Positions 8,472-16,565 are shown, numbered from the stretch's first letter. The stretch is 36,141 nucleotides of DNA from TWA4 sp964613155 (GCA_964613155.1 CAZTHP010000017.1:1-36141), one strand, 5' to 3'. Made by a program: numbers and translations. Notes: generated by a model from the letters alone, not told the origin.

Positions 8472-8632
8472 ATCACTACGAAGCGGTTTATCCCCTTTCT
8501 GCATGTTCATGCAGTTTTCATCCAGTTTCTGACTGCTGTTTTGATCGGATAAACGTTACGGCCAGCCGGCGGACCGTGCTTCATATACAGGGCTGCTGTT
8601 TGATTTCCTATTAAATAGCAGCCCGTTTTTTT
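8466..8632 (+). ncRNA. Candidate structured small RNA of about 155 nt, unrecognised
   Basis: TATACT (8466-8471) would start transcription near 8478; the -35 is poor. The RNA then folds into nested helices visible by eye. P1 is GAAGC 8480-8484 with GCTTC 8578-8582. P2 is GTTTATCC 8486-8493 with GGATAAAC 8547-8554. P3 is CTGCAT 8499-8504 with ATGCAG 8509-8514. P4 is CAGT 8523-8526 with ACTG 8532-8535. P5 is ACGGCC 8558-8563 with GG-A-CCGT 8571-8577. A terminator hairpin closes it (GGGCTGCT 8590-8597 with AGCAGCCC 8617-8624, T-run 8626-8632). There is no ORF with a ribosome binding site and no downstream plus-strand gene, so a stand-alone RNA is more likely than a leader. It does not match the 6S, SRP, tmRNA, RNase P or riboswitch signatures I know. 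Confidence 0.55.
8590..8632 (+). terminator. Intrinsic terminator ending the candidate small RNA
   Basis: Stem GGGCTGCT/AGCAGCCC (8590-8597 with 8617-8624), extended inward by four more pairs including one G-U, is followed by CG and seven T. The T-run is on the plus strand only. Confidence 0.85.
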
Positions 8633-8641
8633 CCTATTTTA

Positions 8642-8669
8642 TAACCTGTTCTCACTATTGAACAGGTTA
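8642..8669. other. Perfect 10-bp inverted repeat (hairpin of unclear role)
   Basis: TAACCTGTTC (8642-8651) and GAACAGGTTA (8660-8669) form a perfect stem with an 8-base loop. Neither side has a good T-run. It could end the sipL transcript coming from the right, or be a binding site. The AT-rich stretch 8670-8794 repeats ATAAGTTATAA-like words and holds no gene. Confidence 0.4.
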
Positions 8670-8794
8670 CTTTCTTATCCTATATTCTATAAGTTATAAG
8701 TTATAAGCTATAATTTATATCCTATATTCTATAATCTCATAAACCCCTCTTTTTATTTTGTACATTATATTTCTTAAAATTATAGCATCTGCTC

Positions 8795-10357
8795 TCATTT
8801 TACAATTAAAAGTTTTTGTCCGGGCTTGAGTTCATCCGATGCCAGAGAATTTACCTCGCGGATGGAAGAAAGCGGGACATAAAATTTCCGGGCAATGCTC
8901 CATAATGTATCCTGCGGTTTTACCATATAACCCGTAATTCCCGGCAGATCTTCTATTTTCTCCGGTGAAACCGGGTGCATTTCAATCTGCGTGATCGCAC
9001 GAAACTTCCTTTCTTTGCAGGAAAGAATGCAAAAACCTGCTAACAAACGGATTTCCGCTTCATCTGCACCGGAGAGAGCTGCATGAACCTGCTCGGCCAG
9101 GCTGGTAATCTGAAGCTGCAGGCCATTTTCCAAGCCATTTTCCAAACCTTCTGCTGGCATCTGAACAGTATACGTAAAAGGATAATCCTGATGGCGCGCA
9201 TCAAAAGGATTTTCCGGATCTGCCTGCTGATACAAAAGGTCAATCGAAATAATTCCTTCTAAAACCAGTCCGCCGTCACCGGGATAATACTCCTCCACCT
9301 TAACGTCTGCTCTGGTATGGATTACCTGTATCAGCGGTTTCTGCGCATGAAGCGGCATCGTCACGTTCATTTTCATCCGGCTGTCATTGCTGCCTTCCAG
9401 TGTCGTCATCCAGATTTCCGGTTTTGTAATAGAAAATTCCATTTCTGGCACATAAACATCTTCCAGAAGCTCAATCTGCTGTTCCGCAAACAGCATCAGA
9501 TCACACTGCAATACAGCCTCCACCGCAATCTCGCGCATTTCTCCATCCTCATCCTCCTGAATCGAAAGCTCCGTATGCGCTAGCTGTACACAGGAAGCAG
9601 AAAGCATCAAATCAGCGGATTGAGCTGCTTCCACTTCTCCTTTTATTGGAAGCTGCCGCTCCACCCATTGCAGCGGCATATGTTCATCTGCACAGCGATA
9701 CAGCAAAAAGACTGATAACTCCCCTTCAAACGACAGTCTGCCATTTTCCGATCGTGTTTTCACATTGCAAAGGCAGCTATCCTGGAAAATAATCCGCTCC
9801 GCATCGGGACTTCCACCCGGCAAGGAAAAGACCTCCCGCACGCGAATAGTATCTTTTCCGCACAATTTCAAGCCTGCAAATTGCTCTGTCCGCGTTAAAA
9901 TTTCCGTTTCGGTCGGTTCCTGCACTCCGACTGCCGCCCAAACATCTGCCATTCGCGCCGGATATAAGGAAAATGTCACCACCGCTTTCACATTCATTTT
10001 ACGGGAATGAATCATCTGCGCGCGCAGATCTTCCATTTCCCAAAGGACAGTCACCAAATCCCCCTCCTGTCCACCCTCATAATTGACCATTTCCTCAAAT
10101 GCAAAATCCCCTTTAATACAGGAAAGTGCTCCCTGATCTTCGCTGGAATACAAAACTGAAAACTCCAAATGCCCGGTCAGGCGAATTTTATTTCCCAACA
10201 CCCGCATTTCCTCCAGGCGAACATGCCCCGTCTGCATGATAATCGCCCGTATATCAGCATTTTGATCGGAAACATTGATATCATCATCAAATGTAAGCTG
10301 GGTAATGAGCTTTTTTCCACGCATTCCACAGGATACCATTTTTTGCAGCAATTCCAT
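8795..10357 (-). CDS. sipL: SPOCS-LysM protein, SipL-like spore coat morphogenetic factor
   Basis: This protein has the architecture of SipL, which in Clostridioides difficile binds SpoIVA and anchors the coat on the forespore. Most of the 520 residues consist of SPOCS/DUF3794 material: an N-terminal copy around 30-140, further beta-rich copies in the middle and around 320-440. A C-terminal LysM domain (about 472-520, MVKPQDTLWSIARKFYV to GQKLLIVK) ends exactly at the stop. The length matches SipL. There is no signal peptide, as expected for a mother-cell protein. A GAAGGAAG element precedes the ATG, at a long spacing. It follows the PrcB-like lipoprotein gene by 79 bases on the same strand. 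No sporulation sigma-factor promoter could be recognised with confidence. Confidence 0.85.
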   Translation of the reverse strand: MELLQKMVSCGMRGKKLITQLTFDDDINVSDQNADIRAIIMQTGHVRLEEMRVLGNKIRLTGHLEFSVLYSSEDQGALSCIKGDFAFEEMVNYEGGQEGDLVTVLWEMEDLRAQMIHSRKMNVKAVVTFSLYPARMADVWAAVGVQEPTETEILTRTEQFAGLKLCGKDTIRVREVFSLPGGSPDAERIIFQDSCLCNVKTRSENGRLSFEGELSVFLLYRCADEHMPLQWVERQLPIKGEVEAAQSADLMLSASCVQLAHTELSIQEDEDGEMREIAVEAVLQCDLMLFAEQQIELLEDVYVPEMEFSITKPEIWMTTLEGSNDSRMKMNVTMPLHAQKPLIQVIHTRADVKVEEYYPGDGGLVLEGIISIDLLYQQADPENPFDARHQDYPFTYTVQMPAEGLENGLENGLQLQITSLAEQVHAALSGADEAEIRLLAGFCILSCKERKFRAITQIEMHPVSPEKIEDLPGITGYMVKPQDTLWSIARKFYVPLSSIREVNSLASDELKPGQKLLIVK

Positions 10358-10436
10358 AACTTCACCATCTTCCTTCTTTATTCTGATTCTAATTAAACCG
10401 CATGATTCCCTTTCCCAAAAATCAGGATTTTTTATC

Positions 10437-10871
10437 CTACTGAAAATAAATTGTTTTGTCCATTTTCTGCATCTTGATCACGATCCAGGGGGCTGCCGTG
10501 TCATCCTGCACATTCGTTGTTTCCTCTGGAAGCGGTCCTTGCAGTTCCGTGTCCAGATAAATCACATCCTCTGCTAAATACAGATCCAAAATCTGGATAC
10601 TGTAACCGCCCGTTTCCTGCTGACCATACCCCACTACCAGATAGAGATCCTCGCCCTCGGAAAAACTCAGCCGAAACTCTGTTTCTTTCCGTTCCTCAAT
10701 CAAATCCAGCAATTCCTTTGGTACATCTTCCTCCGGTACGACCACATACTCAATTTCTCCTGTTTTTTCCGGCTTACTCTCCTTTCCGCATGCCCAGAAA
10801 AGAAATCCGACTGCACTCAGCATCAGCAAAAGAATGCCCGCTTTCGCTGCATAAACTGCAATTTTTCGCAT
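10437..10871 (-). CDS. PrcB_C-domain lipoprotein-like protein
   Basis: The 144-aa protein starts with a positively charged, hydrophobic leader ending in FLFWAC (Cys about 28), a plausible but non-classical lipobox. The rest fits the PrcB C-terminal domain: YLVVGYGQQETGGYSIQILDLYLAED, then a segment with LQGPLPEE, and PWIVIKMQ near the end. PrcB-type domains are found in secreted or lipid-anchored proteins, and their role outside the treponemal protease complex is unknown. A strong GGGGAGGG site precedes the ATG. It is upstream of sipL on the same strand and divergent from the HD-DUF2284 gene. Confidence 0.7.
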   Translation of the reverse strand: MRKIAVYAAKAGILLLMLSAVGFLFWACGKESKPEKTGEIEYVVVPEEDVPKELLDLIEERKETEFRLSFSEGEDLYLVVGYGQQETGGYSIQILDLYLAEDVIYLDTELQGPLPEETTNVQDDTAAPWIVIKMQKMDKTIYFQ

Positions 10872-10923
10872 AACCCTCCCCTTTTTTCGCCAGGTTGTTC
10901 CCTGTTTGTTTCCCTATATTCTA

Positions 10924-10952
10924 TTGTTTCACAAAGATAATTATGTTAAAAT
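10924..10952 (+). promoter_or_regulatory. Promoter of the HD-DUF2284 gene
   Basis: TTGTTT (10924-10929) and TAAAAT (10947-10952) are separated by exactly 17 bases. The start codon follows at 10984 with an AAAGGAGA ribosome binding site, giving a leader of about 25 bases. Confidence 0.65.
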
Positions 10953-10983
10953 CAAATAGAAAACACTTAAAGGAGATTTTTTT

Positions 10984-12033
10984 ATGGAAAAGCATTCCGC
11001 GCTGATTCAGGAAATGATAAAATATTACGCTGGTTTTCCGAAACAAATCCAGCATTTTATGAAAGTTTACAGCTTTTCGTCTCTGATCGCTGACTGCGAA
11101 AATGTAGATGAAACCACTCGCTTTATTTTAGAAACTGCCGCAATTGTTCATGATATTGGCATCAAAACCTGCCAGGAGAAATATGGAAGCTGCGATGGAA
11201 AGCAGCAGGAAGAAGAAGGCCCCGACATCGCACGCCCTCTGCTGGCAAAATTAAGCTATGACCCGCCGGTAGTCGATCGTGTATGCTGGCTGATCGCACA
11301 TCACCACACATATGACCCCATCGACGGTTTCGATCACCAAATCCTGGTCGAAGCCGATTTTCTGGTAAATCTTTACGAAGATCAAATTTCAGATGAAGGC
11401 ATCCAATCCGCCTGCAAACATATTTTCCGAACTTCAACCGGTATCCAGCTGTGTCAAACCATGTTTGCTTCCGCTCATAAAGAAGAATTCAAGCCAGATC
11501 GGGACTATCTTGTTAATCTTGGTGCTGCATCCGGCTTCACCTGTACCGCAGTTATCGATACCGATCAAATCGTCTTTAATCCCGACTTCCGCATTTGCTG
11601 TGAAGATAATTCCTGCGGCAAATATGGCGTAAATTATACCTGCCCGCCGGACTGCGGCACGACCGAAGAAATGCGGCAGCGAGTTCTGGCACATAAATAT
11701 GCCATCGTTTTCCAAACAATGTGGGAAATCCCCGATACCGAAGATGCCGCGATGATTAAAAAATGCAAAGGGAAACACAATTCCATGGTGCGTAAATTCA
11801 TCGCAGATCTCGATCCCTTATACAGCGGCGGCTTTATGATCGCTGCCAGCGGATGCAGTCTTTGTGACGAATGCGCCATCGTTCGTGGAGAACCCTGTCT
11901 TTTCCCGGACAAAGCCGCTTCCTGCGCTTCCGCCTACTGCATTTATGTAGAAGAATTAGCAAACCGATGCGGTATGGACTATCACTGCGGACATGGAATC
12001 ACCGCATTTTTCGGATTGTACGTATTTGGCTGA
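10984..12033 (+). CDS. HD phosphohydrolase fused to a DUF2284 metal-binding domain
   Basis: A two-domain protein of 349 aa. Residues ~20-130 are an HD domain: a His in the first helix (IQHFMKVYSF), the HD pair in AAIVHDIG, AHHHTYDP, and a final Asp in ILVEADFLVN, so the metal ligands look intact. Residues ~190-349 are DUF2284, a Cys-rich predicted metal-binding domain: CCEDNSCGKYGVNYTCPPDCGT, then GCSLCDECAIVRGEPCLFP, and a C-terminal YHCGHGITAFFGLYVFG. DUF2284 normally occurs alone, as in the second copy at 29492-30040. No substrate can be assigned. It has its own promoter and terminator, so it is a single-gene transcript. Confidence 0.85.
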   Translation: MEKHSALIQEMIKYYAGFPKQIQHFMKVYSFSSLIADCENVDETTRFILETAAIVHDIGIKTCQEKYGSCDGKQQEEEGPDIARPLLAKLSYDPPVVDRVCWLIAHHHTYDPIDGFDHQILVEADFLVNLYEDQISDEGIQSACKHIFRTSTGIQLCQTMFASAHKEEFKPDRDYLVNLGAASGFTCTAVIDTDQIVFNPDFRICCEDNSCGKYGVNYTCPPDCGTTEEMRQRVLAHKYAIVFQTMWEIPDTEDAAMIKKCKGKHNSMVRKFIADLDPLYSGGFMIAASGCSLCDECAIVRGEPCLFPDKAASCASAYCIYVEELANRCGMDYHCGHGITAFFGLYVFG

Positions 12034-12050
12034 ACAATAAGCCGATCCTG

Positions 12051-12080
12051 CAAGTAGGGCAAATGCCCTACTTGTTTTTA
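12051..12080 (+). terminator. Intrinsic terminator of the HD-DUF2284 gene
   Basis: CAAGTAGGGC (12051-12060), loop AAAT, and GCCCTACTTG (12065-12074) form a perfect 10-bp stem followed by TTTTTA. It begins 18 bases after the stop codon. Confidence 0.92.
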
Positions 12081-12093
12081 TACCGCATGTTCC

Positions 12094-12158
12094 CTTCTAC
12101 CCTGCTCTTTCTGCCTACATTTTCTGTCTACGCTTTCTACCTACACTTTCTCCATCCA
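12094..12158. repeat. Degenerate 13-bp tandem array downstream of the CotS-like gene
   Basis: On the minus strand the units GGTAGAAAGCGTA, GACAGAAAATGTA and GGCAGAAAGAGCA follow each other directly, with a longer copy (GATGGAGAAAGTGTA) before and a decaying one after. The array fills the gap between the terminator of the plus-strand gene and the end of the minus-strand CotS-like gene. Confidence 0.7.
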
Positions 12159-12166
12159 CCTTACTT

Positions 12167-13180
12167 TTATCCCTCAGAAAGCTGCTTCCAATCCTGCATT
12201 TGTTCCAAAAATTGCTGCCGGTATTCTTCCTGTCGAATAAAATTCTGCAATTTGATCACATTTTTCTCCGGCATCCACGCTTTATTGGACTGTAGATAAA
12301 AATTCAACTGTTTCCAATATTTTTCTGGGAATAAAAATAGACAGTACAGCAATTGCCGATCATTTTTTGTAACAGGACAAATTTGCTGATAAAAATCCAG
12401 CAATTTCCTCGCTAACTGCCAGTTCCAACTATGTTTTTCCATACATTTCCGAAGAAATAAATACAAATCCGTAATCTGATCGCCAAAATGAAAACGACTG
12501 CTTTGACAAATCCACGTTTCCTTCCGCCCAAAAATCAGATTGTGATGATGAAAATCACCGTGGCAAATATAACGCTCCTGTTCTGCTGGAAAATTAACCG
12601 CCAAATCAAGCGCATTTTGTGCCTGTTTCAAAAAATACGGTGTTTCCTTCATAATCATCTGCTCAAACACATTTTTATTGCGCCGCTTTCGAACATAAGA
12701 ATAGACCCTCGACATTTCCTTTTTACGCCGATTCCATAAAGCTTCATACGATTCCTGCTCTGCCAGTCCATCTTCCTTGATTCCTCTTAAAATCTGATGC
12801 ATACACGCAGCGGCACGAACACTCTCACGCAAATTTTCCGCATTTTTTACATCACATTCCTCTCCCTCCGTCCAGCGTTTTAAGATAAATTTTCTTCCGC
12901 GTTCATCCTCCGTCAACAACTGTCCCTCCCGATTTCGAACGCCTATATCCATGCGAAGCCGATTTTTGCCTCCCGCACAATTCCAAATATGAGAAAGACC
13001 CATTTCCTCCGCCCGCGTGCAAATACGATTCTCCAGATTCAGCCGTTCTTCTCCGGAATGGCTCTCTTTCCACAGAAATAACCCCTCCTGTGCTGTGCAC
13101 AGCCATCCACCGCGCACTTTTCTAATAGTTTTCACGGTCAGATCATACTTCTCCAACATCACAGTATCACGGTCATACAT
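12167..13180 (-). CDS. CotS-like spore coat protein, kinase fold, possible pseudokinase
   Basis: This protein (337 aa from the chosen start) resembles the CotS/YutH group of spore-coat proteins related to aminoglycoside phosphotransferases. The catalytic loop is intact as CHGDFHHHNLIF near residue 207. The following metal-binding motif, DFD/DxD in active kinases, reads ICQSSRFHFGDQITDL, so the key Asp is not where it is expected. The downstream ITDLYLFLRKCMEK is typical of the family. The start is Met at 13180, because AAGGAGGGG lies 8 bases upstream; an in-frame ATG pair at 13231 has no ribosome binding site. The gene follows cca on the same strand after a tandem repeat. A role in the spore coat is inferred from the family. 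Confidence 0.72.
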   Translation of the reverse strand: MYDRDTVMLEKYDLTVKTIRKVRGGWLCTAQEGLFLWKESHSGEERLNLENRICTRAEEMGLSHIWNCAGGKNRLRMDIGVRNREGQLLTEDERGRKFILKRWTEGEECDVKNAENLRESVRAAACMHQILRGIKEDGLAEQESYEALWNRRKKEMSRVYSYVRKRRNKNVFEQMIMKETPYFLKQAQNALDLAVNFPAEQERYICHGDFHHHNLIFGRKETWICQSSRFHFGDQITDLYLFLRKCMEKHSWNWQLARKLLDFYQQICPVTKNDRQLLYCLFLFPEKYWKQLNFYLQSNKAWMPEKNVIKLQNFIRQEEYRQQFLEQMQDWKQLSEG

Positions 13181-13243
13181 AAAAAAATCCCCTCCTTGTA
13201 AAAGTCGGTTATTCCGCACTTTGTACATCATATGAGGGGATTT
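13181..13243 (-). promoter_or_regulatory. Hairpin that buries the ribosome binding site of the CotS-like gene
   Basis: On the minus strand AAATCCCCTC (complement of 13234-13243) can pair over 10 bp with GAGGGGATTT (complement of 13185-13194), which contains most of the Shine-Dalgarno AAGGAGGGG. The loop is 39 bases. The stem runs into a stretch of T's just before the ATG, so the same element could act as a terminator for cca or as an occluder of translation. The gap 13181-13509 otherwise holds the tandem array below and no gene. Confidence 0.55.
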
Positions 13244-13331
13244 ATTCTTTCATGATGATTTCTGTTTTCCGTACCCGGATAATCTTTTCTATTTCCAGAC
13301 AATTTATAATCGATTAAGTTCTTTACAGCTG

Positions 13332-13525
13332 CTCTGCATTGAATTTAAGACCGGTTTGGTTTTTACAACGACTTTGCACTGAATTTAAGACCGATTTAGT
13401 TCTTTTACTGTGACTCTGCATTGAATCCAAAATCGGCTCGATTCTTTTACTGCGACTCGGCACCAAATTCAAAATCGGTTTGGTTTTTTACAACAACTTT
13501 GCACCAAATTCAAGGTCGGCTCTGC
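13332..13525. repeat. 41-42-bp tandem array running out of the 3' end of cca
   Basis: Units begin at 13332, 13372, 13414, 13456 and 13497 (lengths 40, 42, 42, 41, then a partial unit). The shared core on the plus strand is TTGCAYYRAATTYAARRYCG followed by a T-rich arm and TACNRCGA. The fifth unit overlaps the last codons and the TGA stop of cca (stop at 13510-13512), so coding and noncoding copies are in register. Several units differ by transitions, suggesting old duplications. Confidence 0.88.
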
Positions 13526-14841
13526 TGCCAGCGCTCCAACAAGCGTTCTTTTTGATTATCTTCCGGATGCTCCAGCACATGCTGCAGCAATTCTTCCAGC
13601 ACAGCTCCCATTTCTTTTCCCGGCTTCATGCCCGCCTGGATCAGATCTTTTCCTGTAACAGCCAATGTTTTCAAAGAAACACACTGTCCCTGCGCTAAAA
13701 TTTCCCGATAGATTCCTTCCACCTGTTCCAGCTGCTGGAAAACGGCTTCTGTGACTTCCGCTTTTTTTCCACTTGCATCTGCCCGCTGAAATGCTAACAG
13801 ATCCGCAAATAAGTCTTCTCCGACTTTATTCATCGCTTTTCGCACCGCAACCATATTGGGTTCCACGCGATAATCGTGAAAACGGATCAAACGACAGGTT
13901 CGATTTAAATTTTCATTATCAAATTTCAGCCGCCGCAGTACATTTTTTGCAATCTGTTCACTTTTTTCTGCATGGCCATAAAAATGATCCCGTCCCGTTT
14001 CATCTGTCGTTTTCTTCTCCGGTTTTCCCAAATCATGCAGCAGCCCAGTCAAACGCAGTGGAAGTTTAGCCGGTGTATGCTCCAGCACTTTTAAAGTATG
14101 CTCTCCCACTGAATAACAATGATACGGACTATTTTGTTCACATGCCATCGCCTTTTCAAATTCTGGCAGAACAACCTTGGTAATTCCCGTATCATACAGC
14201 AAGCGGAACCAGGAAGGATTTGGTGACATCAGCAATTTCACCAATTCTACCTGAACGCGCTCGGCACTGACTTTCTTTAAATTCGGCACTAATTTGCCAA
14301 TCGCTTCCCAAGTTCCCTGTTCGATCGTAAAGCCCAGCTGCGCCGCAAAACGCACGGCACGCATAATCCGCAGTGCATCTTCCTGAAATCGTTCTTCTGC
14401 ACTTCCTACACAACGGATCACACCAGCTTTTAAATCCTCCTGACCGCCGAAAACATCGACAAGACCTTTTGCCGGACTATAAGCCATCGCATTGATCGTA
14501 AAATCCCGCCGCCGCAGATCTTCCCGCAGATCCGGCGTAAACTGCACTTCCTTTGGATGTCGTCCGTCTTCATATTCTCCATCAATCCGATAAGTAGTAA
14601 CTTCAAAGCCAATACGATCTTCCAAAACGGTCACGGTGCCATGCTGAATGCCTGTATCCACCGTTCGCTTAAAAATAGCTTTTACCTGTTCCGGCTTTGC
14701 GGATGTCGTGATATCCCAATCATTTGGCTCACGTCCCAGGAGTACATCCCGTACACAGCCGCCAACCGCATATGCTTCATAACCATATTTTTCCAGGCGG
14801 TTAATAATAAACGCTGCCTGCTTCGGTATTTTTATTTCCAT
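13510..14841 (-). CDS. cca: CCA tRNA nucleotidyltransferase with HD domain
   Basis: This enzyme adds or repairs the 3' CCA of tRNAs. The N-terminal nucleotidyltransferase domain shows AYAVGGCVRDVLLGREPNDWDI, with the GGxVRD loop and the catalytic DxD-like pair, then FTINAMAYSP and the nucleotide-binding RFQEDALRIMRAVRFAAQLGF. The C-terminal half carries an HD-type region (LPLRLTGLLHDLGKP, HAEKSE, RLIRFHDY). The length of 443 aa is typical of Firmicute Class II CCA enzymes with an HD extension. The GGAAAGGAAG element is a long way (about 15 bases) from the ATG. The final codons and stop form part of a tandem repeat. Confidence 0.95.
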   Translation of the reverse strand: MEIKIPKQAAFIINRLEKYGYEAYAVGGCVRDVLLGREPNDWDITTSAKPEQVKAIFKRTVDTGIQHGTVTVLEDRIGFEVTTYRIDGEYEDGRHPKEVQFTPDLREDLRRRDFTINAMAYSPAKGLVDVFGGQEDLKAGVIRCVGSAEERFQEDALRIMRAVRFAAQLGFTIEQGTWEAIGKLVPNLKKVSAERVQVELVKLLMSPNPSWFRLLYDTGITKVVLPEFEKAMACEQNSPYHCYSVGEHTLKVLEHTPAKLPLRLTGLLHDLGKPEKKTTDETGRDHFYGHAEKSEQIAKNVLRRLKFDNENLNRTCRLIRFHDYRVEPNMVAVRKAMNKVGEDLFADLLAFQRADASGKKAEVTEAVFQQLEQVEGIYREILAQGQCVSLKTLAVTGKDLIQAGMKPGKEMGAVLEELLQHVLEHPEDNQKERLLERWQQSRP

Positions 14842-14973
14842 ATGTTATCCCATACTTCCTTTCCTGTACGATTATACCCAATCCCTTCCTCTTACGCAAG
14901 AAAAGAAGCAGAAAAAACCGGCAACCCTCCTGTCAAAAAACAAGACTGCAATCGTGAAGTGTACATTTTTATA

Positions 14974-15042
14974 TAAAAAACAGCTCCCTTTGACAGCTGT
15001 GGGAAGCGAATCCCTCTCTCACTGTCAAAAGGAGCCATTTTT
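14974..15042 (-). terminator. Intrinsic terminator of proS, probably bidirectional
   Basis: Arms 14983-14995 (GCTCCCTTTGACA region) and 15022-15034 (TGTCAAAAGGAGC region) pair over about 13 bp, with further pairing inside the loop. On the minus strand the stem is followed by six T (complement of 14975-14980), about 60 bases after the proS stop. A T-run at 15037-15042 would also let it work from the left. Confidence 0.85.
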
Positions 15043-15095
15043 TGATAAAAGAGCCATTTCTTTTATCAATGTATCAAGAAATCATTTTCTTTTCC

Positions 15096-16535
15096 CTAGT
15101 ATGCTTTTCCCCAGTAAACCATCTTCTTCGCAGGTTTTCCGCAAACAGGACACACATCTGTGATCTGTTCCTGTTCAAAAGGCATACATCTGGATGTTGC
15201 GGTCGTATCTTCTTTGATCTTTAATTCACATGCCAGATCTCCGCACCACATCATCTTGATAAATCCAGGTTTCTTTTCTACATTTTCCTTGAATTCTTCA
15301 TACGTCTTTGCTTCGGAAATATGTGCATTCAGATGTGCTTTTGCACGTTCCAGCATATCATTCTGCATCTGTTCCAGTGTTTCCCCAATCTTAACATTCA
15401 GTTCATCCAGTGCAACAACCTGTTTTTCTCTGGTGTCACGACGAACAATTACAGCCTGACCTGCTTCGATATCTTTCGGTCCAATTTCCACACGAAGGGG
15501 AATACCGCGGATTTCCTGTTCGCTGAATTTCCATCCAGGGCTCTTGTCAGAATCATCCACTTTTACTTTATAACCTGCCTGAATCAAGCTGCTTTTCAGT
15601 TCATAAGCCTTATCCAGAACACCTTCTTTATGCTGTGCGATTGGAACGATCGTAACCTGAACGGGTGCAATTCTCGGAGGCAGTACCAGACCGCTGTCAT
15701 CACCATGAACCATGATGATCGCACCAATAATACGGGTAGACATACCCCAGGAAGTCTGGTGAACATACTGTAATTTATTTTCCTTATCAGAATACTGAAT
15801 ATCAAATGCCCGCGCAAATCCGTCACCGAAATTGTGGCTGGTACCGGACTGCAGTGCTTTTCCGTCGTGCATCAGTGCTTCAATTGTATAAGTAGATTCT
15901 GCACCGGCAAATTTTTCCTTATCAGTTTTCTGACCTTTGATAACAGGGATTGCCAGATATTTTTCACAGAAATCTGCATAAATGTTCAGCATCTGAATAG
16001 TTCTTGCTTCTGCTTCTTCTGCGGTTGCATGTGCAGTGTGACCTTCCTGCCATAAAAATTCTGCAGAACGTAAGAAGGGTCTTGTTGTCTTTTCCCATCT
16101 TACAACGGAACACCACTGGTTATACAGCTTCGGCAGATCTCTGTGAGACTGAATGATCTTGGAATAGAAATCACAGAACAAAGTTTCAGAAGTAGGACGT
16201 ACACATAATCTTTCTTCTAATTTATTCATACCGCCATGTGTTACCCATGCAACTTCCGGAGCAAAACCTTCTACATGATCTTTTTCCTTCTGCAGCAGAC
16301 TTTCCGGGATAAACATCGGCATGTAAACATTTTCTACACCGGTTTCTTTAAACATCGCATCCAGATTTTTCTGAATATTTTCCCAGATTGCATAACCATT
16401 TGGACGTAAGATCATACATCCACGCACATTAGAATACTCAATTAATTCTGCTCTTTTTACTACATCCGTATACCACTGAGCAAAATCATCTGCCATAGGG
16501 GTAATGGCCTCTACAAATTTCTTTTCTTTTGCCAT
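15096..16535 (-). CDS. proS: Prolyl-tRNA synthetase, type 3 (archaeal/eukaryote-like)
   Basis: It charges tRNA-Pro with proline. Class II motifs are evident: motif 2 around RWEKTTRPFLRSAEFLWQEGHTAH, and motif 3-type residues in VLPPRIAPVQV. The anticodon-binding domain (PVQVTIVPIAQHKEG) is followed by a C-terminal zinc-binding-like domain with Cys residues (MMWCGDLAC, CPVCGKPAKKMVYWGKAY) that ends in Tyr. It has 479 aa and lacks the INS editing insertion of bacterial type 1 ProS, as expected for type 3. The start has AAAGGAG eleven bases upstream. Expression is controlled by the T-box leader directly upstream. Confidence 0.95.
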   Translation of the reverse strand: MAKEKKFVEAITPMADDFAQWYTDVVKRAELIEYSNVRGCMILRPNGYAIWENIQKNLDAMFKETGVENVYMPMFIPESLLQKEKDHVEGFAPEVAWVTHGGMNKLEERLCVRPTSETLFCDFYSKIIQSHRDLPKLYNQWCSVVRWEKTTRPFLRSAEFLWQEGHTAHATAEEAEARTIQMLNIYADFCEKYLAIPVIKGQKTDKEKFAGAESTYTIEALMHDGKALQSGTSHNFGDGFARAFDIQYSDKENKLQYVHQTSWGMSTRIIGAIIMVHGDDSGLVLPPRIAPVQVTIVPIAQHKEGVLDKAYELKSSLIQAGYKVKVDDSDKSPGWKFSEQEIRGIPLRVEIGPKDIEAGQAVIVRRDTREKQVVALDELNVKIGETLEQMQNDMLERAKAHLNAHISEAKTYEEFKENVEKKPGFIKMMWCGDLACELKIKEDTTATSRCMPFEQEQITDVCPVCGKPAKKMVYWGKAY

Positions 16536-16565
16536 TTTTACAATTCTCCTTTAACTAAATGAGAG

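Noticed and set aside
8223..8614. Two overlapping plus-strand ORFs (74 and 120 codons)
   Set aside because: They run through the tandem arrays and the structured RNA, overlap each other, and lack ribosome binding sites.
13181..13231. Longer N-terminus for the CotS-like protein (ATG at 13231)
   Set aside because: No ribosome binding site there; AAGGAGGGG at 13189-13197 is correctly spaced for the ATG at 13180.
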